DNA of 64,000 bases from Ulva prolifera. Taxonomy: Eukaryota; Chlorophyta; Ulvophyceae; Ulvales; Ulvaceae. A model generated the notes under the pieces. That model was not told where the DNA came from and did no database searches. It saw only the letters and a list, made by a program, of their open reading frames with translations. Both the position numbers and the translations under genes were made by a program. This document shows, in pieces, positions 40,143-53,252 of the stretch; the first letter of the stretch is position 1, and every line of letters begins with the position of its first letter. The DNA lies in NCBI GenBank assembly GCA_023078555.1, contig JALAAN010000010.1, positions 1,116,001-1,180,000 on the forward strand, written 5' to 3'.

Positions 40143-43100
40143 TCACAGCGCCTGTGGCCGCTTCAGCGGCGCCTCCACGAGCTCGTAGGGCGACGCGCGT
40201 CCGCTGCCCCCGCTCGACGCCGACGCGCCCCCCGAGGACGCCGCCGCGTCCACAAGCGGCGACGCCTCCGAGCCGTCCGCGCCCGATGATGCCTCCGGCA
40301 CCGACGCCAGCGCGGAGGGCCGCGGCATCGCCGCCGCCGCAGACGCCTGTTGCGGGGGCGGCGCGGAGGCCTGCGGGGGCTGCGCGGCGGGGCTGCGCGG
40401 CGGCAGCGGCTTCGACACGTCGAGGTGTCTCGCGGCAGAGAGGTCCAGGTGGTCCAGGCACACCGTGCCTGCACAGCGCATGCATGCAGCGTCAGCTCAT
40501 GCACAGTACTACACGACCCCGGCATCTACCCTGCCAGTCATCGAATCGGGCACGCGCACGAGGGCGGCCCGTGCCATACACGAGCACACGCACAGGAGCG
40601 GCAGTTCACCCAACCAACCCCCCTCGAAAGCAGCGCACATGAGGCCTGGGCTCCCGCATACTGACCCCAGCGGGTTGCGCCCTCGATTTGTTGCGTGCAC
40701 CTGCCAAACGTGCTCAGCTGTCCAACGCCGGATCGCACCCGCGGCTGCCGGTGCAGCATCGTGGGGCCTGGCCTCCCGCGCACAGCCGCCCGGCACAACC
40801 ATACCGGTGGCCATACGCAGTGCCCATTGGGGCTTATGCCAGAGTGAGAAAGCACTGAGGCACGCAATGCAGGCAGCATGAACATCACCGCGCGAGGGGA
40901 GCAACACGGGAAGGAGGCATCACCCACCGCGTCACACAGAGGCTTCACCACACCCGAGAATCGTCAGCCCGGTGCATCGCTGGCACAGCACTCAGATACA
41001 CATGTGCATCGGCGGCAGCGCACCCTGATCCCTAGCCTTCGCAGATACTGTGGACTCGGTCCCCTCCCACAGGCTGCTCAATGTTCGACGCCATGCACTG
41101 CGGCAAACATAGAGGCGAGGGTGTCGCACCGAGGAGGCGCTCAGGGAGGTGGTCGCCCTTCTTGCCCTCCAGCACAAAGCCAAGCCAGATCGCGAGGTTC
41201 GAGACGCTGCCGGCGACGAGGTTCGCGATGCCCGCGGCGGTGGCGTTGCTGGCGATGTCGATCGTGGCCTCGAGGTAGTGCGCGCCGCGGTGATACGTCG
41301 TCGCGAGCTTGTTGCCGATGATGACGGGCGTCGTGCCGACGGCCTGCCGCATCAGCCACCCGCCGTCCCGCACCTACGCACCACACGGACAGGGTCGCTA
41401 CGGTGCGCCGTGGGCGCGTGCATGTGTGTGCTGTGCATGCTGCCGGTGTGGGCATGAGGGGGGGGTGGAAGCAGGAGGGCTGCTGCTGCGTGCGGAGGGT
41501 GGCCGCATGGCCGAGTCGCGCTCGGTAGGGGGGACGGCTGACCAAAGCGAGGGCTGTATACAGCTGAATACAACGCAGGCAGCCGGATTGTACAACAGTC
41601 AGCGCTGCGTAACACGTTGTTGCGGCAGCAGATGTTCAGGCATTGTGGGATGCAGCCACAGACGAAAAGTTGCCGGATCAGGCCGACAGAACACAGTCAG
41701 GCTCGCGGGGTGGGTATGGCGGATGCTGGTGCGTGGTTGCGGCCATACCCCATGACCTCGGCCCAGCAGCGCTCTTGTCACACCCCCCACCCACTGGTAT
41801 TTGCCACCCGTTGCTTTGTTGCGGACTGAGCTCCGTTGCTGTTTAGTTCCATCAACATGGCGGGACAAGATGCTTGGATAGTGTGCACCCTCACTACTCA
41901 CCATGAGAGATAGGACCCGCCGCATGCTACAGCGGCGAAGCAACACGTCCCGACGAGCCGTGGCTGAGCAGCAGTGGGGCGCACCATCGGGATGAGCTTG
42001 AGCATCGAGTTCCGCCGGCGGTCGTCCTCTGGCGTCGCGCCCGTCAGGAACTCCGCGAGCGCGCACGCAAACGGCCCGTCGCCGTCCGCGACCCCCGTGC
42101 CGCCCTCGTCGGCCGTCGGGTCCGCGTCGGCCTCAAACACGAGCACGAGGTGCGTCGGGCGGCCGCCGTGGGGGAGCGTGAAGTGGATGGGCAGCAGGAA
42201 GGGCGCGGAGGAGTGCGCGACGACGGGCAGGTACGGCGAGATGTGCGCGACGTGCCCGTCGGTGGTGAGCGCCTCCATCGCCTTGAGGCGAAACGCCGGC
42301 TGCGCGGAGGGCTGCTTGCGCTTGTCCGTGAGGTAGCGGGGGCCGCGTACCTTGAACCTGTGTGCGGCACCGCGGTGAGGGTGGTGGTGCAGAGACGCCA
42401 TTCGGGCTGGCAACACGGATGCCTCATTGCGCCCCGACTTTTGGAGTTGCCGATAGCCCTATGGATCTGGATATGCAAGCAAGCATGCATACATTCATAC
42501 GTGAACACAGGAGCTGTGCGGCGCCGGGGGCGAGGCGGAGGCATGTGTCTCCAGAGAGTCACCGACACTGGTCGGCCAGTCAAGGCTGCTAGGATCGCAG
42601 CGACGAGACCAAGCGAGGGTCAGTCTCAAAATCACGCTGATCAGAGGCACAGTGGTTGAAGGCAGGCAGCAGTAGTATCAGTTCACAGTGCGACAGGCGG
42701 CGCGTGCGTGTGGCCACTGCATGTGACACGCATGCACCAGCGCACAACAGCCGGCGCGCTGCCTTGAGCGGCACTGGGAATGCATGGGTCACATGGGTTT
42801 CGCAAGAAGACTCACAACCCACGCAAGTGTCGCTGGCCTCGGGCGGTGTCTGGGTGACACACACGCGAGACGGCAGAAACGAAGCAGCAATGCAGCTGTG
42901 ACCTGCTTGTAAATGGTTCCTGCGTTGGAATTGAGGGAATGATCAAGATCAAATTTGAATGATGTACGGCTGCGGATGACCCGGCAGCAAGCACAGGTGA
43001 TCACGGCGCCACATGAAATTACCCCACACATGTGTCCGACGGTAGAAACGCATGCATCAGGGCGGTGCCACAGCGGTGGTCATCGGGAGACGCCGCACTC

Positions 43101-46100
43101 GCTGCCATCGGGTGAGTAGTAGTACTTCACGGGTAGCCAGCCGACTGGCTCCTCCGCCTCCGCGATCGGCGCGCCGCCGTCGCCGCCGCCGGCGCTGCCG
43201 TCCACCGACGCCGGGGCCGCGGCGTCCGGCACCGCCGCGACGGCGGCGGCTGCGGAGGCCGCGAGCGACAGGCGCATGGAGGAATTGCCGCGGCGGAGGG
43301 AGGCGGCGCGGGCGGCGGCGTTGGCGACGGCGTCGGCTCGGGGGGATGAGCCAAAGACGCGAAACATCGGCTCGACAAAGCGCTTGTGGTGCACGCTGTC
43401 CCGGACCTGCATCACACTTACGCTATCGACACCCGCCACGTCAGCGTGGTGACACAGTCATGCGTGCCAAGAGGTGCAGGGGCTGTGGGGGGAGGGCGGG
43501 GGAGGGGAAAGTGCTGCGCCGTGCGCACCCCGGGTGCCTCGCGCTGAGGTGCTCTGGCGATGCCGGTGGTGTGAGATCTGACCTTGCAGTGCTGCGTCGA
43601 CGCGGCCCCGGCGGCGATCATCACAGCTGCTTTTGCCACGATTGGCGCTTCCGGTATGCACTATCGCACTCAGCACGGCAGTCGCTATGAAAGTTCCAAG
43701 ATGACACGTGCAAGCAGCGGCGGTGGTGGACGCCCGGAAGCGCAGCATGCATGGGACACAACGACCACCGCAGCATCGTCCGCACCTTGATGATCGACTT
43801 TACGAGTGGCTCAAGCCACAGAAGGCTCAGCGCGGGCGTCAGGGTAGCCAGCGGGGAGCCGCGCGCAAAGGCGCCGCCGAGGTCTGCGCTCACGAGCATG
43901 GTCAGCATGCATTCCGGAGCGTCCTCTGGTGCACGGCCCGTGCTGTCCCACAGCTCCGGCGCCAGCGGGGCAATCGTGAATGCCAGTCGGTGCACCTGCA
44001 CAGCACGCACAGCATGATGTCCCATGCATGCCACATTGCAACGGCACACAGTGATGTCTCGATGGTCAGGTCCACCATGCTCTGGCACACCAGACACAAT
44101 CGGAGTGCAAAATTCGACTACTCCTTATGGATTCTGTCTGAAACATTTGGATGCACCGGCACTGCGACTGCCCACCGCGACTGCAGAAGGCGCCCTGTAC
44201 AAAGATGCAACACTCTTGCACTGAAGCGATGCTGTGTTTTTCACGAGGGACCGGCAAGTCGGCTCTACTCCCGCGTTTCACGGCACCTCGAGCTCAAACA
44301 ACAGCTTCTCTGGACTTCATGCTCTGTGACAACCTCACATAGACGCACCTACTGTGCACTGCGGGGGGGTCTGCATCTGAGAGTGGCTGTTGCACGAGCA
44401 AGCCGTCTACCCCTCTCATGCATGCATGAGAGGCATGCGTGCTGCGCCAGGACAGCCAGGGCAGGCCCGGCTGCCGAGCGGCGCACACCTGTGCGCGCAC
44501 GGGTTGGAGCCACTGAGTGAAGACATCGGTCCAGGAGCGGCGGCGCGGCGGCGGCGGCGCGGCCTTGTGCTCCACCGAGTGGAATGACAGCAGCACCACG
44601 CCGTGCTCGTCGCGCAGCTGCCACGCCTGCTGCAGCACGACGTCCCGCGGCGCCAGCAGCCCGAGGCGGGACAGCCACCGCTGCCAGCGTGTGGCTGCGC
44701 CGAGCCGCGCCTGGAAGACCTGCATTACGGCGGCAACAGTCTGCTGCCGGAACGTCTCTCGCATCAACCATGCACACGTACCGCAGCGCAGAGCGCTCGG
44801 AAACACCGGTGGTGATGGCGCTGCGTGAGTACGGGATCACGGCGATGATGGGTGTGAGCTGTGCAGCGTCGTGCTGCAGGCGCCCGCGGTACCGTGACCG
44901 CAGTCTGAGCGGATATGGAGAGAGCGCAGCAGGTCGTTCGCGGTCAAAGACGGCCCGGACAGCAGCATGACCGCATTCTGAGCCGGCATCGAAGACAGCG
45001 CACCAGGCCGTTGGCGTCCGCAGACGGCGCCGACAGCACCCGCACATCCTCCAGGAACGCCCACGCGCTGCTGCCGTCTGCGAGCCGCACGAGGTGCCGG
45101 AACACCGCCGCCGGCGACGCGCCGATGCCGCAGCACGTGGCATAGGTGCCCTCCACAGGCTCCCGGAACCCCGCGAGGCCGTTCATGTTGAACTGCGGCT
45201 CCCACGTGGCGTAGGGGTTTGTCGGCGCGGCGCGAGGCAGCAGCGGCTCCCGCGGCGGCGGCGGCGGCGGCGGCCGCGCCGCCGCGCTCGGCCATTCCAC
45301 CGTGCTGCGGCTGCTGTCTTCCCGGGGGACGGAGGGGCAGGGCTGGTCGTCCGTGTCCAGGGGGCCGCTGTCGTCGGCATGAATCTGCGTGGAGGGCCAT
45401 CATGCTGAGTAAGCGACGCGAGCGCCTGTGCGTGGCGCGGGCAGCCCAACGGTTGCCGCATGGGCAAGGGGCGTGCTTGCCTTGCCATGGGTGTTCCATG
45501 CAGAGGAGGTGAGCGTGCAGTCCAGGCGTTGCAAAAGTACGCAGACGTCACTCTCCAATGATCGCAGCATACGCTCCTGGTTTACAATGGATTGAAGTAA
45601 AGTATTTCTGGACAGTGGCATATGCCACTCTGCAGTCAACCAGGAGACGCGCGTGGGCGTATGCATGGAAGGCAGCGTAACAGATGGGCCCCTGGCGGCG
45701 GTGTCGCTCGGTGGCAGCATGCCCTCCTGGCACAGTGCTGCCGCAGCTGTCGAACACTGTCAAACAGACAGTGGCTTGTAGAGACCCCTGTAGACATACA
45801 TATGCAAAGCGCGGTAGCAAGGAGGCCCTCTGGCCACACGCTCCCCGGCCGCTGCGCAACGCGCATCACATGTGCGGCACTTTCCCAAGGACAAAGTCGG
45901 AAAGGCCGGTTGCACCGCCAGGGCAGTGCATGTGCACACCAAAGCCATCAATCACAGCGCACGCCGAACTCGACACGGCCTCCACGCACAGGAGCAGCTG
46001 TGTACGTGGGTTGTGTATGTGTTGACATATGTATGTAGTTACAAGCTTTGAAGGGCAGAGGCCGGGCATGCTACCAGTTCTCCGAACCTACTCGCAAATC

Positions 46101-47733
46101 CACTCACTCATTCACGGCACTAGGCCAGGCGGGAGCGCACACTACAGCCATACCGGCAATGCCTGCCTAATATTGAAGCCCCATAAAAATGTATGAGCGT
46201 GTGCATGATGAGGTTATACTACGTGCATCACATTTCAGGTTTGCTTTCATGTTCATGGTCCCCGGGGGGGTATGCATGATGCATTCATGCCAGTCAGGGC
46301 AATTTGCAGCATGGATCGAGCAAGCTCGTGCCGGCGGGATCATATCTACCACTCACAAATGTGGCAGTTGGTCGATGTACACTTGAACTACTCAAACTTG
46401 AGTCACAGCAGCTTTGGCGGGTTCGGTGCCATCACGCAGATATAACGATTCATAGATCATTTACCGTATTATGTGCCACAACATTGCCTCGAGCAAGGCT
46501 AAGACAGGAGCAGCTAGCTGGAAATCTGCGACACTGCAAAACTTATCCTGTCCAGAACTTAAGTTCATTGTCCAGGACTCAGATGCATTCTGCTTCTGCA
46601 CAGATGACGAACAGATCGACAGTGCCGCCACACAAAAGTTGATGCTGTGAAAGTGACGGAACACTAGCGCCGCCGAGAGGCATGGAACCGCTGAACCGCG
46701 GTGATGTGCTCCATTGTGAGCTCTTAAGAGTTCACATCATAGACAGCCTGCGTAAGGAACCTTTCAAGGCCACGAGCTTCAAGCCTGGACAGACTTTGCC
46801 GGGCAGCATCATGGTGGTGTGTCATCCCCTCATCGTTTATCAGTCTCAAAATCTGGTTTTGAACAAACGCAAGCATACTACATACACATGCTGGCCAATT
46901 ATGCTGCTTGTACCAATGGCATTACCGCTGCTCACCTGGTCCTTGCTGCAGCTGGCCAGACATTGCAGCAGCCACACACAGTCACAAACACCCTCAGAAC
47001 TGCTTTGATCGCGGACTGACTTCGTGAATGCACTTGACAGTATGCACTGGGCGCACCATATGCACCTAATGTACGCCATGATTGTGCAATTGTGCAGCGT
47101 GTGCTCTGCCTGTGACTCTTGTGCATCAAATATTTTCAGAAGAGATAGGCAGATGTCGTGGAAGAGCAGTGCGAGCGTTCTCACCTGTTCAACGGAAGAC
47201 CTGTCTCCAGATGTAGAGCGTTGATGAGAAGCACTGACTCCCGTCAGAATTGCCGTGGATAACTTGCCATGCCAGAAGAGGGCATTCTCTTGCGTGTCAA
47301 ATCCAAGGATAAGTTTGTTGTGGAGGATGCTTTGAGTCCTGGGTACCCTGAGTCTCAAGATGTGCTGCACGGTAGCAACGTCTGACAAGGTCTGACAAAT
47401 CTGCGATGAGCTCGGAAGTGTCATGAACGGACAGGCAGCATGGCGCACCAGGCATTTTGACTCTATGCTACCATCAAAATACCCCTTGAGCATGTTGACG
47501 CCCTGAGGTTTAACATCGCATTCTGCGGCCCGCACGGAGCTGATTTTTGCATCTGCCAACGGAAACGCATTCTCCAACACCATGTGATCCCCTTTGTACA
47601 GCTCCACGGTGTTGCCATTCAGGACACCAAAGCGTATGTGGAATACTTTTGAAGACAGAAAGTCCGCACGGTAAATCCATGCTTCCGGCAACGAGTCCTT
47701 TTTGACCTGTGGTGTTGTCACAGGCTTTGCCAT
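40143..47733 (-). CDS. EDR2-like protein: PH, START and DUF1336 (EDR2_C) domains
   Basis: Predicted lipid-binding regulator related to plant ENHANCED DISEASE RESISTANCE 2. Exons in transcript order: 47733-47449, 47364-47185, 45384-45004, 44719-44489, 43995-43786, 43406-43099, 42357-41985, 41373-41130, 40468-40143; all phases close, 845 residues. The first two exons give a PH-like domain (AWIYRADFLSSKVFHIRFG, then LRVPRTQSILHNKLILGF). Exons 3-5 give START (PVEGTYATCCGIGASPAAVF, VVLQQAWQLRDEHGVVLLSF, DAPECMLTMLVSADLGGAF). Exons 6-9 give DUF1336 (FKVRGPRYLTDKRK, RRNSMLKLIPM, IIGNKLATTYHRGAHYLEA, FVLEGKKGDHLPERLLGT, VCLDHLDL). The C terminus is Pro/Ala/Ser-rich. The start is ATG at 47733. The first intron (84 bp) is in frame, so retention would lengthen the PH domain. 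A coiled-coil-like stretch near 45.57 kb (ERMLRSLESD) could be an extra exon between PH and START. Confidence 0.85.
46030..46135 (-). mobile_element. diverged retroelement 3' end in an EDR2-like intron
   Basis: On the minus strand the stretch contains GGCCTAGTGCCGTGAATGAG, GGATTTGCGAG, CCCGGCCTCTGCCCTT and ends CTTGTAAC. This matches the family at 29149-29240 and 55512-55636 with more divergence. It lies in the intron between exons 47185 and 45384. Confidence 0.5.
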
Positions 47734-48196
47734 CACTGCATACACATGATGTGGCCGCCTATAGCGCGTCAACAATACAGATATATGTCTAGATGATCAA
47801 GCTGTGAATTGTAGATCAAGAATGGCAACGGCTAAGCGTACAGCCAGCACTTGGCGTTGAGAAGGCTGTCGCAGCACTCGACGCCAGCATATTATGCATA
47901 TGTTTACTGAACAACAACGTCGTACTCAGATGAATTGTGGCGCAACTACATGCTGTTACTGTCGGTTACCAATTCAGTGTGCGGTAGCGTGCGTGCAGGT
48001 CCGCAGCAAGATGCAGGCGTGGCATGTGAGCGTGTGAACTGCAGAACAGTTCCGCAGAAGGTGTACCACAATGGCGCATTGCTGCTAAGGAGACAGAGCG
48101 TCGGAATCACTTGATTCAGTCCATGTGCGTAACGTGTAAGTTCTGGACACCGATGTAATCCAGGCCCATAAATGCGTTTGGCTATGTTGGCGCTTG

Positions 48197-48586
48197 TCAA
48201 GCTGTGAATCTGTTTCCAGGCAGGCTCATCACTGGATCCAGAATTCTTTCAGCCACCGGCAAGTTTTTAAACGCATCGGCGAATGTATGTGCGCTGGTCA
48301 ACAGATCGTGCCTCAGCTGGCCGTGGAACATCATCCTTTGTCCACCACACAACGCGAATAGGAACCCAGACGAACAGGTACTGCAGGCATCCCGTCAGCC
48401 CACACATCAAACTTTCGCGTGCAGATATTGTTTTGTATTTCGCGGCCTGCAACGCGATCACGTTGGTAGCCATGCTGTGTCCTCAGGCTTTGTTAGCGCT
48501 GCGACGATTTGGTGTATTCGACTCTCATTCTTTTGACAGCGTATTGCCCTCTCCATAAAGCCTTTGATCATGGCCTTCCGGACCAT
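48197..48586 (-). CDS. small unidentified two-exon gene (102 residues) or 3' end of a larger one
   Basis: Exons 48586-48462 and 48380-48197 join through a GTGATC...CTGCAG intron with matching phase (2 + 1 bases) to give 102 residues ending in TGA. The protein reads MVRKAMIKGFMERAIRCQKN at the start, then a cysteine-containing hydrophobic turn (CSSGFLFALCGG), then RMMFHGQLRHDLLTSAHTF and AERILDPVMSL. Composition is that of a real globular or alpha-helical protein. An AG just before the ATG (CTTTTTCAG) could instead be an acceptor, in which case more exons lie upstream. No family is recognised. It lies between the EDR2-like gene (same strand) and the F-box gene (divergent). Confidence 0.4.
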
Positions 48587-49310
48587 CCCTGAAAAAGCTA
48601 GAGCCTGCAAGTTCGATTGTCACGATGCACAGTCATAATGTTCACCCTGCCGTTCACGAGATGTCGCGGCAAGACGGGTACTGCGATATGCAGCTGGCTG
48701 CATGCGGAAAACACTGCAAACGCAATCGCACGGCACTCGGAGATGTCAAAGTACACGTAGCTACAACTCTGACATATGGGATTGCTGATGGATCTCGCCA
48801 TTGGCAGAGGGGAACTTCTGGTGGCAGTGCCCACTCGTAGTTCTGCTCGGGCGCTTTTGCCGAACTAGTTCCCAGCCTTGAATGATTTGCAGCAGCTACT
48901 GTGTGTCAAATGAGCAACCTAAATGGCTGTGTACAACAATATGTGTCGGTGTGGGCACCTCGTTCGCGGATTTGCGAATCGTCTGTCGCAGCTCAGCATA
49001 GCCTGTTCATCTGAATCACAGGCCAGGCTACGCCCTGTACAAAGCGTGATATGATGAGCAACGCAATGTTTCAACATTTATAGAAGCGGTGTGCTCGAAG
49101 CTTGTTGCTGGAGACCCTTTTCTGCTCCTGCTGGGTGAACCAATGCGGAGCATCGTGTTGAGTGCTCTGCGACCCAAGTCATCTCTGAAGTACATAGTTA
49201 TCCCAAATCTTAAGTCTGGAGCACTGTGCTGCCGAGTGATTGAGCGAGTCCGGGCAGCATTGTAGGGCGCATGTGGATCGGGTTATAAGCGAAAGAAAGC
49301 CATCTCCTGT
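48587..49310. other. intergenic region before the F-box/LRR gene
   Basis: No gene is supported. Part of the minus-strand sequence at 48600-48840 is open in one frame (WALPPEVPLCQWRD and onward) and could be an upstream exon of the small gene, but the phases did not match. Confidence 0.35.
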
Positions 49311-52300
49311 ATGGCGTCAGATCAGGCAGGGCAATATGGATATGAACGCAAGGGGAATGTTGGCACATCGGCCACGGGTGGCTCGGAAGGCACCAAGAGT
49401 GGGCCCGGAGCCCTCGAGCAAGATCGAGATGTCGGGCCATCACATCACAAACGCTCATGGAAAGACAACGAGGCTCCTATATCAGCCTCTCGCCGTACTT
49501 TTACATCAACGCATTGCAAACCATCTGATGGACTTCAGGTACGCTCGCTCATCGCAAAGCAACGCTCACCTCCATTCACAGCAAGTCCGCTTACAACCGG
49601 TACTGTTAAGCTCGACTGACTTGATTCAGGTATCTGATATACCTGGTGAAGAATATGTGTTTGCATGCAGGTTTTGTTGAGCACGCAGTCCACCAGTACA
49701 TCGGCCCCGTCGCAGTCAACAAACGTTACAATAAATGATCTTCCTAGCGACAGCATCGCGCTCATTCTGCGCAAAACACTTCACCCACATTATCCGGGAG
49801 CAATATGGGGGAAGAATCTTTACACCGCAGTACATGAGGCTCGCTGGTTCCTTATGGATGGCAGGAACCAGTCACACAGAGTGCTTGATAAATTTCCGCA
49901 TGATGCCTGCATTGCGTCAGTACAAACTTGTCATGCTATCCAATCTGCGCTCGTCTGCAAGCGCTGGAACCGCATTATCAGAGGTGAGGAGGGGCCGGGA
50001 GTCATAGAGCATGTTGCAATCTGTGGCAAGAGGATGGCTTCACGCCTGCCACGAACAGTGAAGACGCTTTTGATTCATGGACAAACCTCAGATATGCTTT
50101 GGCGCCTGGCCTCTGACAATGGTGCGGATTTTCTGCAGCTTTTGTTTCGCATCATTACATCATTTCAGTACCAAAATCCTCTCCACTGGGGGTATGTGCC
50201 TCTGCGCAACAGTGACAGGCTGGGAATGACGAAGTATGCCCAATGTGAGCAACGCAGGCATCGCTTGTTCTGTCCTTCTTTCCGCCATGTAATGGTAACA
50301 ACGTCTTACTGACTTGATCCGTGTGAACTGGGGTGCGCGACTCGGCTGACGTCTGCGCTGCGTGCTTGTGCCAGCCATGGTCCACGAGATGCCAGCAATT
50401 CCCTCTCAACTTGATATACGTGCAAACACCTCTTGCATTCAGGCGACCTGTGGATTGTGACACCGGGGAGGATCAAGCAGGCGACTGAGCTAGCATCAAT
50501 GCCTGTACATTAAACGTGGTTCAAACGAGGCAGCACCTGTTGCCATGAATAGATTTGCTTAACTTTTCACCTTGGACACGGATCAACAGGAACATGCCTG
50601 TCACATCAGATCCTGTCAATTGCCATGGCCTCAGTGTATGCAGGCCTCGCACAGCTGGAGGCCATTCTGACAATGCGGTCACGGCGCTCTGGCAGCTTCG
50701 CCTACAAGCTCGCGTCGTGCTGCCCGAACCTGCGCCACGTGGGCATCGCCTCGCCGCTCGACGGCTGTGAGGCCCTCTCCCGCCGCGACCTCATGCATAT
50801 CGGCCGCCTGCGCCACCTCTCTGCCTTCGAGGTCGTCGACTGCGTCGCGCCGGCGGGCCTGCAGCCGCTGTGCAGCGGCGCGGCCGCCGCCGCCGCGGCC
50901 GCCCCCGCAACCACAGCGCTCGCGCTCGTCCCCGGCGCGCGCCTCCGCCGCCTCACGCTGCGCTGCTGTGGCCTGCACGGCGACGCGCTCGCGGCGCTTT
51001 CGCCGCTTGCGGCCACGCTGCAGATGCTCGTGCTCGAGGGCGTGGCGCTGTCGCAGGCGGCTGGGGGGGAGCGGGACGTGCCGGGCGAGGGCCTGCGCGC
51101 CGTCGCGGCGCTCACGGACCTGCGCAGCCTGACGCTCACCAGCTGCGACGGCGTCGACCGCGGCGGCCTCGAGGCGCTGACCGCGCTGCAGCGGCTGCAG
51201 TACCTCGACATGGCGGACGTGTGGGAGCTTGGCGGCGACACGCTGCAACCGCTCGCCTCCCTGACCTCCCTCAAGGTCCGCCCTGCCCGTCCTATGCGGC
51301 GCTGCGCTGCCATCGCATGTACTGATGCACGATCGCAAGCCTCTGCAGCAGCTCATGGTGGCAGCGATTCCGGCGCAGGTTTCAGTGGTCCCACCGCTGC
51401 ACTTCCTGCGGTGCATGTCGCCCTGGCGTGTTGTTTGAGCGGACAGCAGCACTCTGTGGTGGGTGCTTGTCAGACTTATTGTACCAGCTGTGTTGGACTT
51501 GGATTGATTCGCGCGTGTTGCGCATGTTCCTGCGCTGTGCGGCGGCTCCCCTGCGGAGCTTTTGTCGCAGTTCACTCCGTCCTACAACCGTCTTTGCTCT
51601 GCCACGCCCCACACGGCCGCTCACTGCTGCGCCTGCCGCGATAGCGGCAGCGTGCGTGAAGGCCCCGGCCTGCGAACAACGAGTCGGCATGGCTGAGGGG
51701 CGGCGTATCTGCACATCAGAGATCTGCATGCACACGCGGCTCCTGCAGCAGCGCCTCTCTGCGGTGCAGGTGCTGGCGCTGACGGACTGCGAGAGCCTGC
51801 AGTCGTCGCACCTCGCCGCGCTGCGCTGGCTGTCCGCGCTGCAGAGCCTCGACCTCAGCCGCTGCGCCCGCCTCGACTCGTTCATGCTGCGCCACGTCGC
51901 CGCGCTGCCGGCCCTCACCTCCCTCAGCCTCCAGGTGCGCACCGGTGCCTCCGCGTGGGGCGGATCTGCCGCCGCTCTGTGTTGCAAGAATCAAAAGCCG
52001 GCGGGGTGGGCCGCACCGCGACATCATCAAGCATCGACGCAACGGTTTCACGCCCACAGCGGCGGAAGGTCGCGCGGGTGCTGCATTGTTGGCTGTCGCG
52101 ACGCAAATGCGCGGATCTGATGATCGGTCGCCGCCCGCGTGCAGGGCTGCGAGGGCGTTGACAGCCGCGCCATGCGCCACCTGCGTGACCTCCGCACGCT
52201 CCGCCGCCTCAACCTCACCGGCTGCCGCGGCATCCAGACCGCGTCGCTGCGCCACCTGAAGCCATTGACCCGCCTTGAGATGCTGTCCCTCGCTGACCTC

Positions 52301-52438
52301 TGCCGCATCGGCGACGCCGCCCTGAAGCCCCTCCGCAGCCTGCCGGCCCTGCGCACCCTGTACCTCGCCGGCTGCCCTCACATCACCGAGGCTGGCCTCT
52401 CCGTCTTCCAGGACCACCCAGCACACGTGTTCACATAG
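49311..52438 (+). CDS. F-box/leucine-rich-repeat protein
   Basis: Predicted substrate receptor of an SCF ubiquitin ligase. Exons: 49311-49538, 49671-49983, 50644-51275, 51770-51934, 52145-52438; all phases agree and give 543 residues. The N terminus is hydrophilic and probably disordered. Exon 2 carries an F-box-like segment: INDLPSDSIALILRKTL, then after an insert QSALVCKRWNRIIRG. Exons 3-5 carry cysteine-containing LRRs of the FBXL/AMN1 kind, for example LRSLTLTSCDGVDRGGLEAL, LQSLDLSRCARLDSFML, LRRLNLTGCRGIQTASL and LRTLYLAGCPHITEAGL. Exon 3 also has an alanine run (AAAAAAAAP). The F-box is interrupted by about 55 residues and is the weakest part. The second exon stays open past 49983 to 50312, so its donor (GTGAGG) is inferred from phase and from the continuity of the next exon. 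The substrate cannot be told. Confidence 0.8.
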
Positions 52439-53195
52439 GCTGCCGAAGCCACGTCCCTCCCCGGCCCTGCGGCGCCGCGGCTCCCCCCCTCCGACGCGCC
52501 GCTGTGTTGCGGCGGCCGCGAGAGAACACAGCTCGGGGGAGCCCGCGCGGCTGCGTTGGGGCTATGTGTACAGTATTCAATAGCCAATGAGGGAGGACGG
52601 TGCATGCTTTGCTTCCGGGTGATCACACGTTCGCTTAAGAGGTAATCGGGAATTGCGGTGGATGTCATGCAGGGTGCATGCCTGGGAATGTGAGGCAATC
52701 TGTCGAACCCAGATTTGGTATCCACGGGTGGGGGGAAATGATCTGGCGAGGACGACCGGCCTCGAAACCGGGGACCGGTCGTTATGATGCGGGATGTGGT
52801 CCTACTGGCCTGTGAGCCTCTTGAAGAGCTGTCAACACCATTGAGCTACCTGCCGGCGTATGCATGGACGCCAACGGCGCGCTGGGAGCAGGCACAGTGC
52901 TGTGCTGCCCTCAAGGGCCATCAGTAGAACGTGCACGGCTCGCGTATGGTGTGGTGATGTGTGCGCAGTCAGCAGGGTGCGGCGGCGCCGCGCTTGCACC
53001 GCGAAGACCAGACGATTTGGGACTGTTCGTCCCAGGAATAAAGAAGGCTGCACCGGCTGCGGCGGATGTAGCAGTGTGTGGCAGCCCCATCAACCCGTGC
53101 GATGAAGTATACACGCAGTATTCACCAGCGCTCTACAAGTCGGAGTCATGGTTGGTCTTCAATTCATCGTGAAAGCTTGTTTTAGCGCACACTTG

Positions 53196-53197
<2 letters not shown>

Positions 53198-53247
<50 letters not shown>

Positions 53248-53252
53248 GGGGG
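53198..53252. repeat. poly-G tract
   Basis: 49 consecutive G, one T, then five G. It is the longest homopolymer in the window. It could form G-quadruplex structures or mark an assembly-difficult site. Confidence 0.9.

Noticed and set aside
40154-40642. Long plus-strand frames over the EDR2-like gene
   Set aside because: They are antisense shadows of GC-rich exons. The minus-strand frames match PH, START and DUF1336 in order.
52746-52780. Hairpin ACGACCGG...CCGGTCGT as a tRNA or terminator
   Set aside because: It is a single stem without a cloverleaf or T-loop signature, and the F-box gene is not bacterial. Kept only as a note in the region entry.
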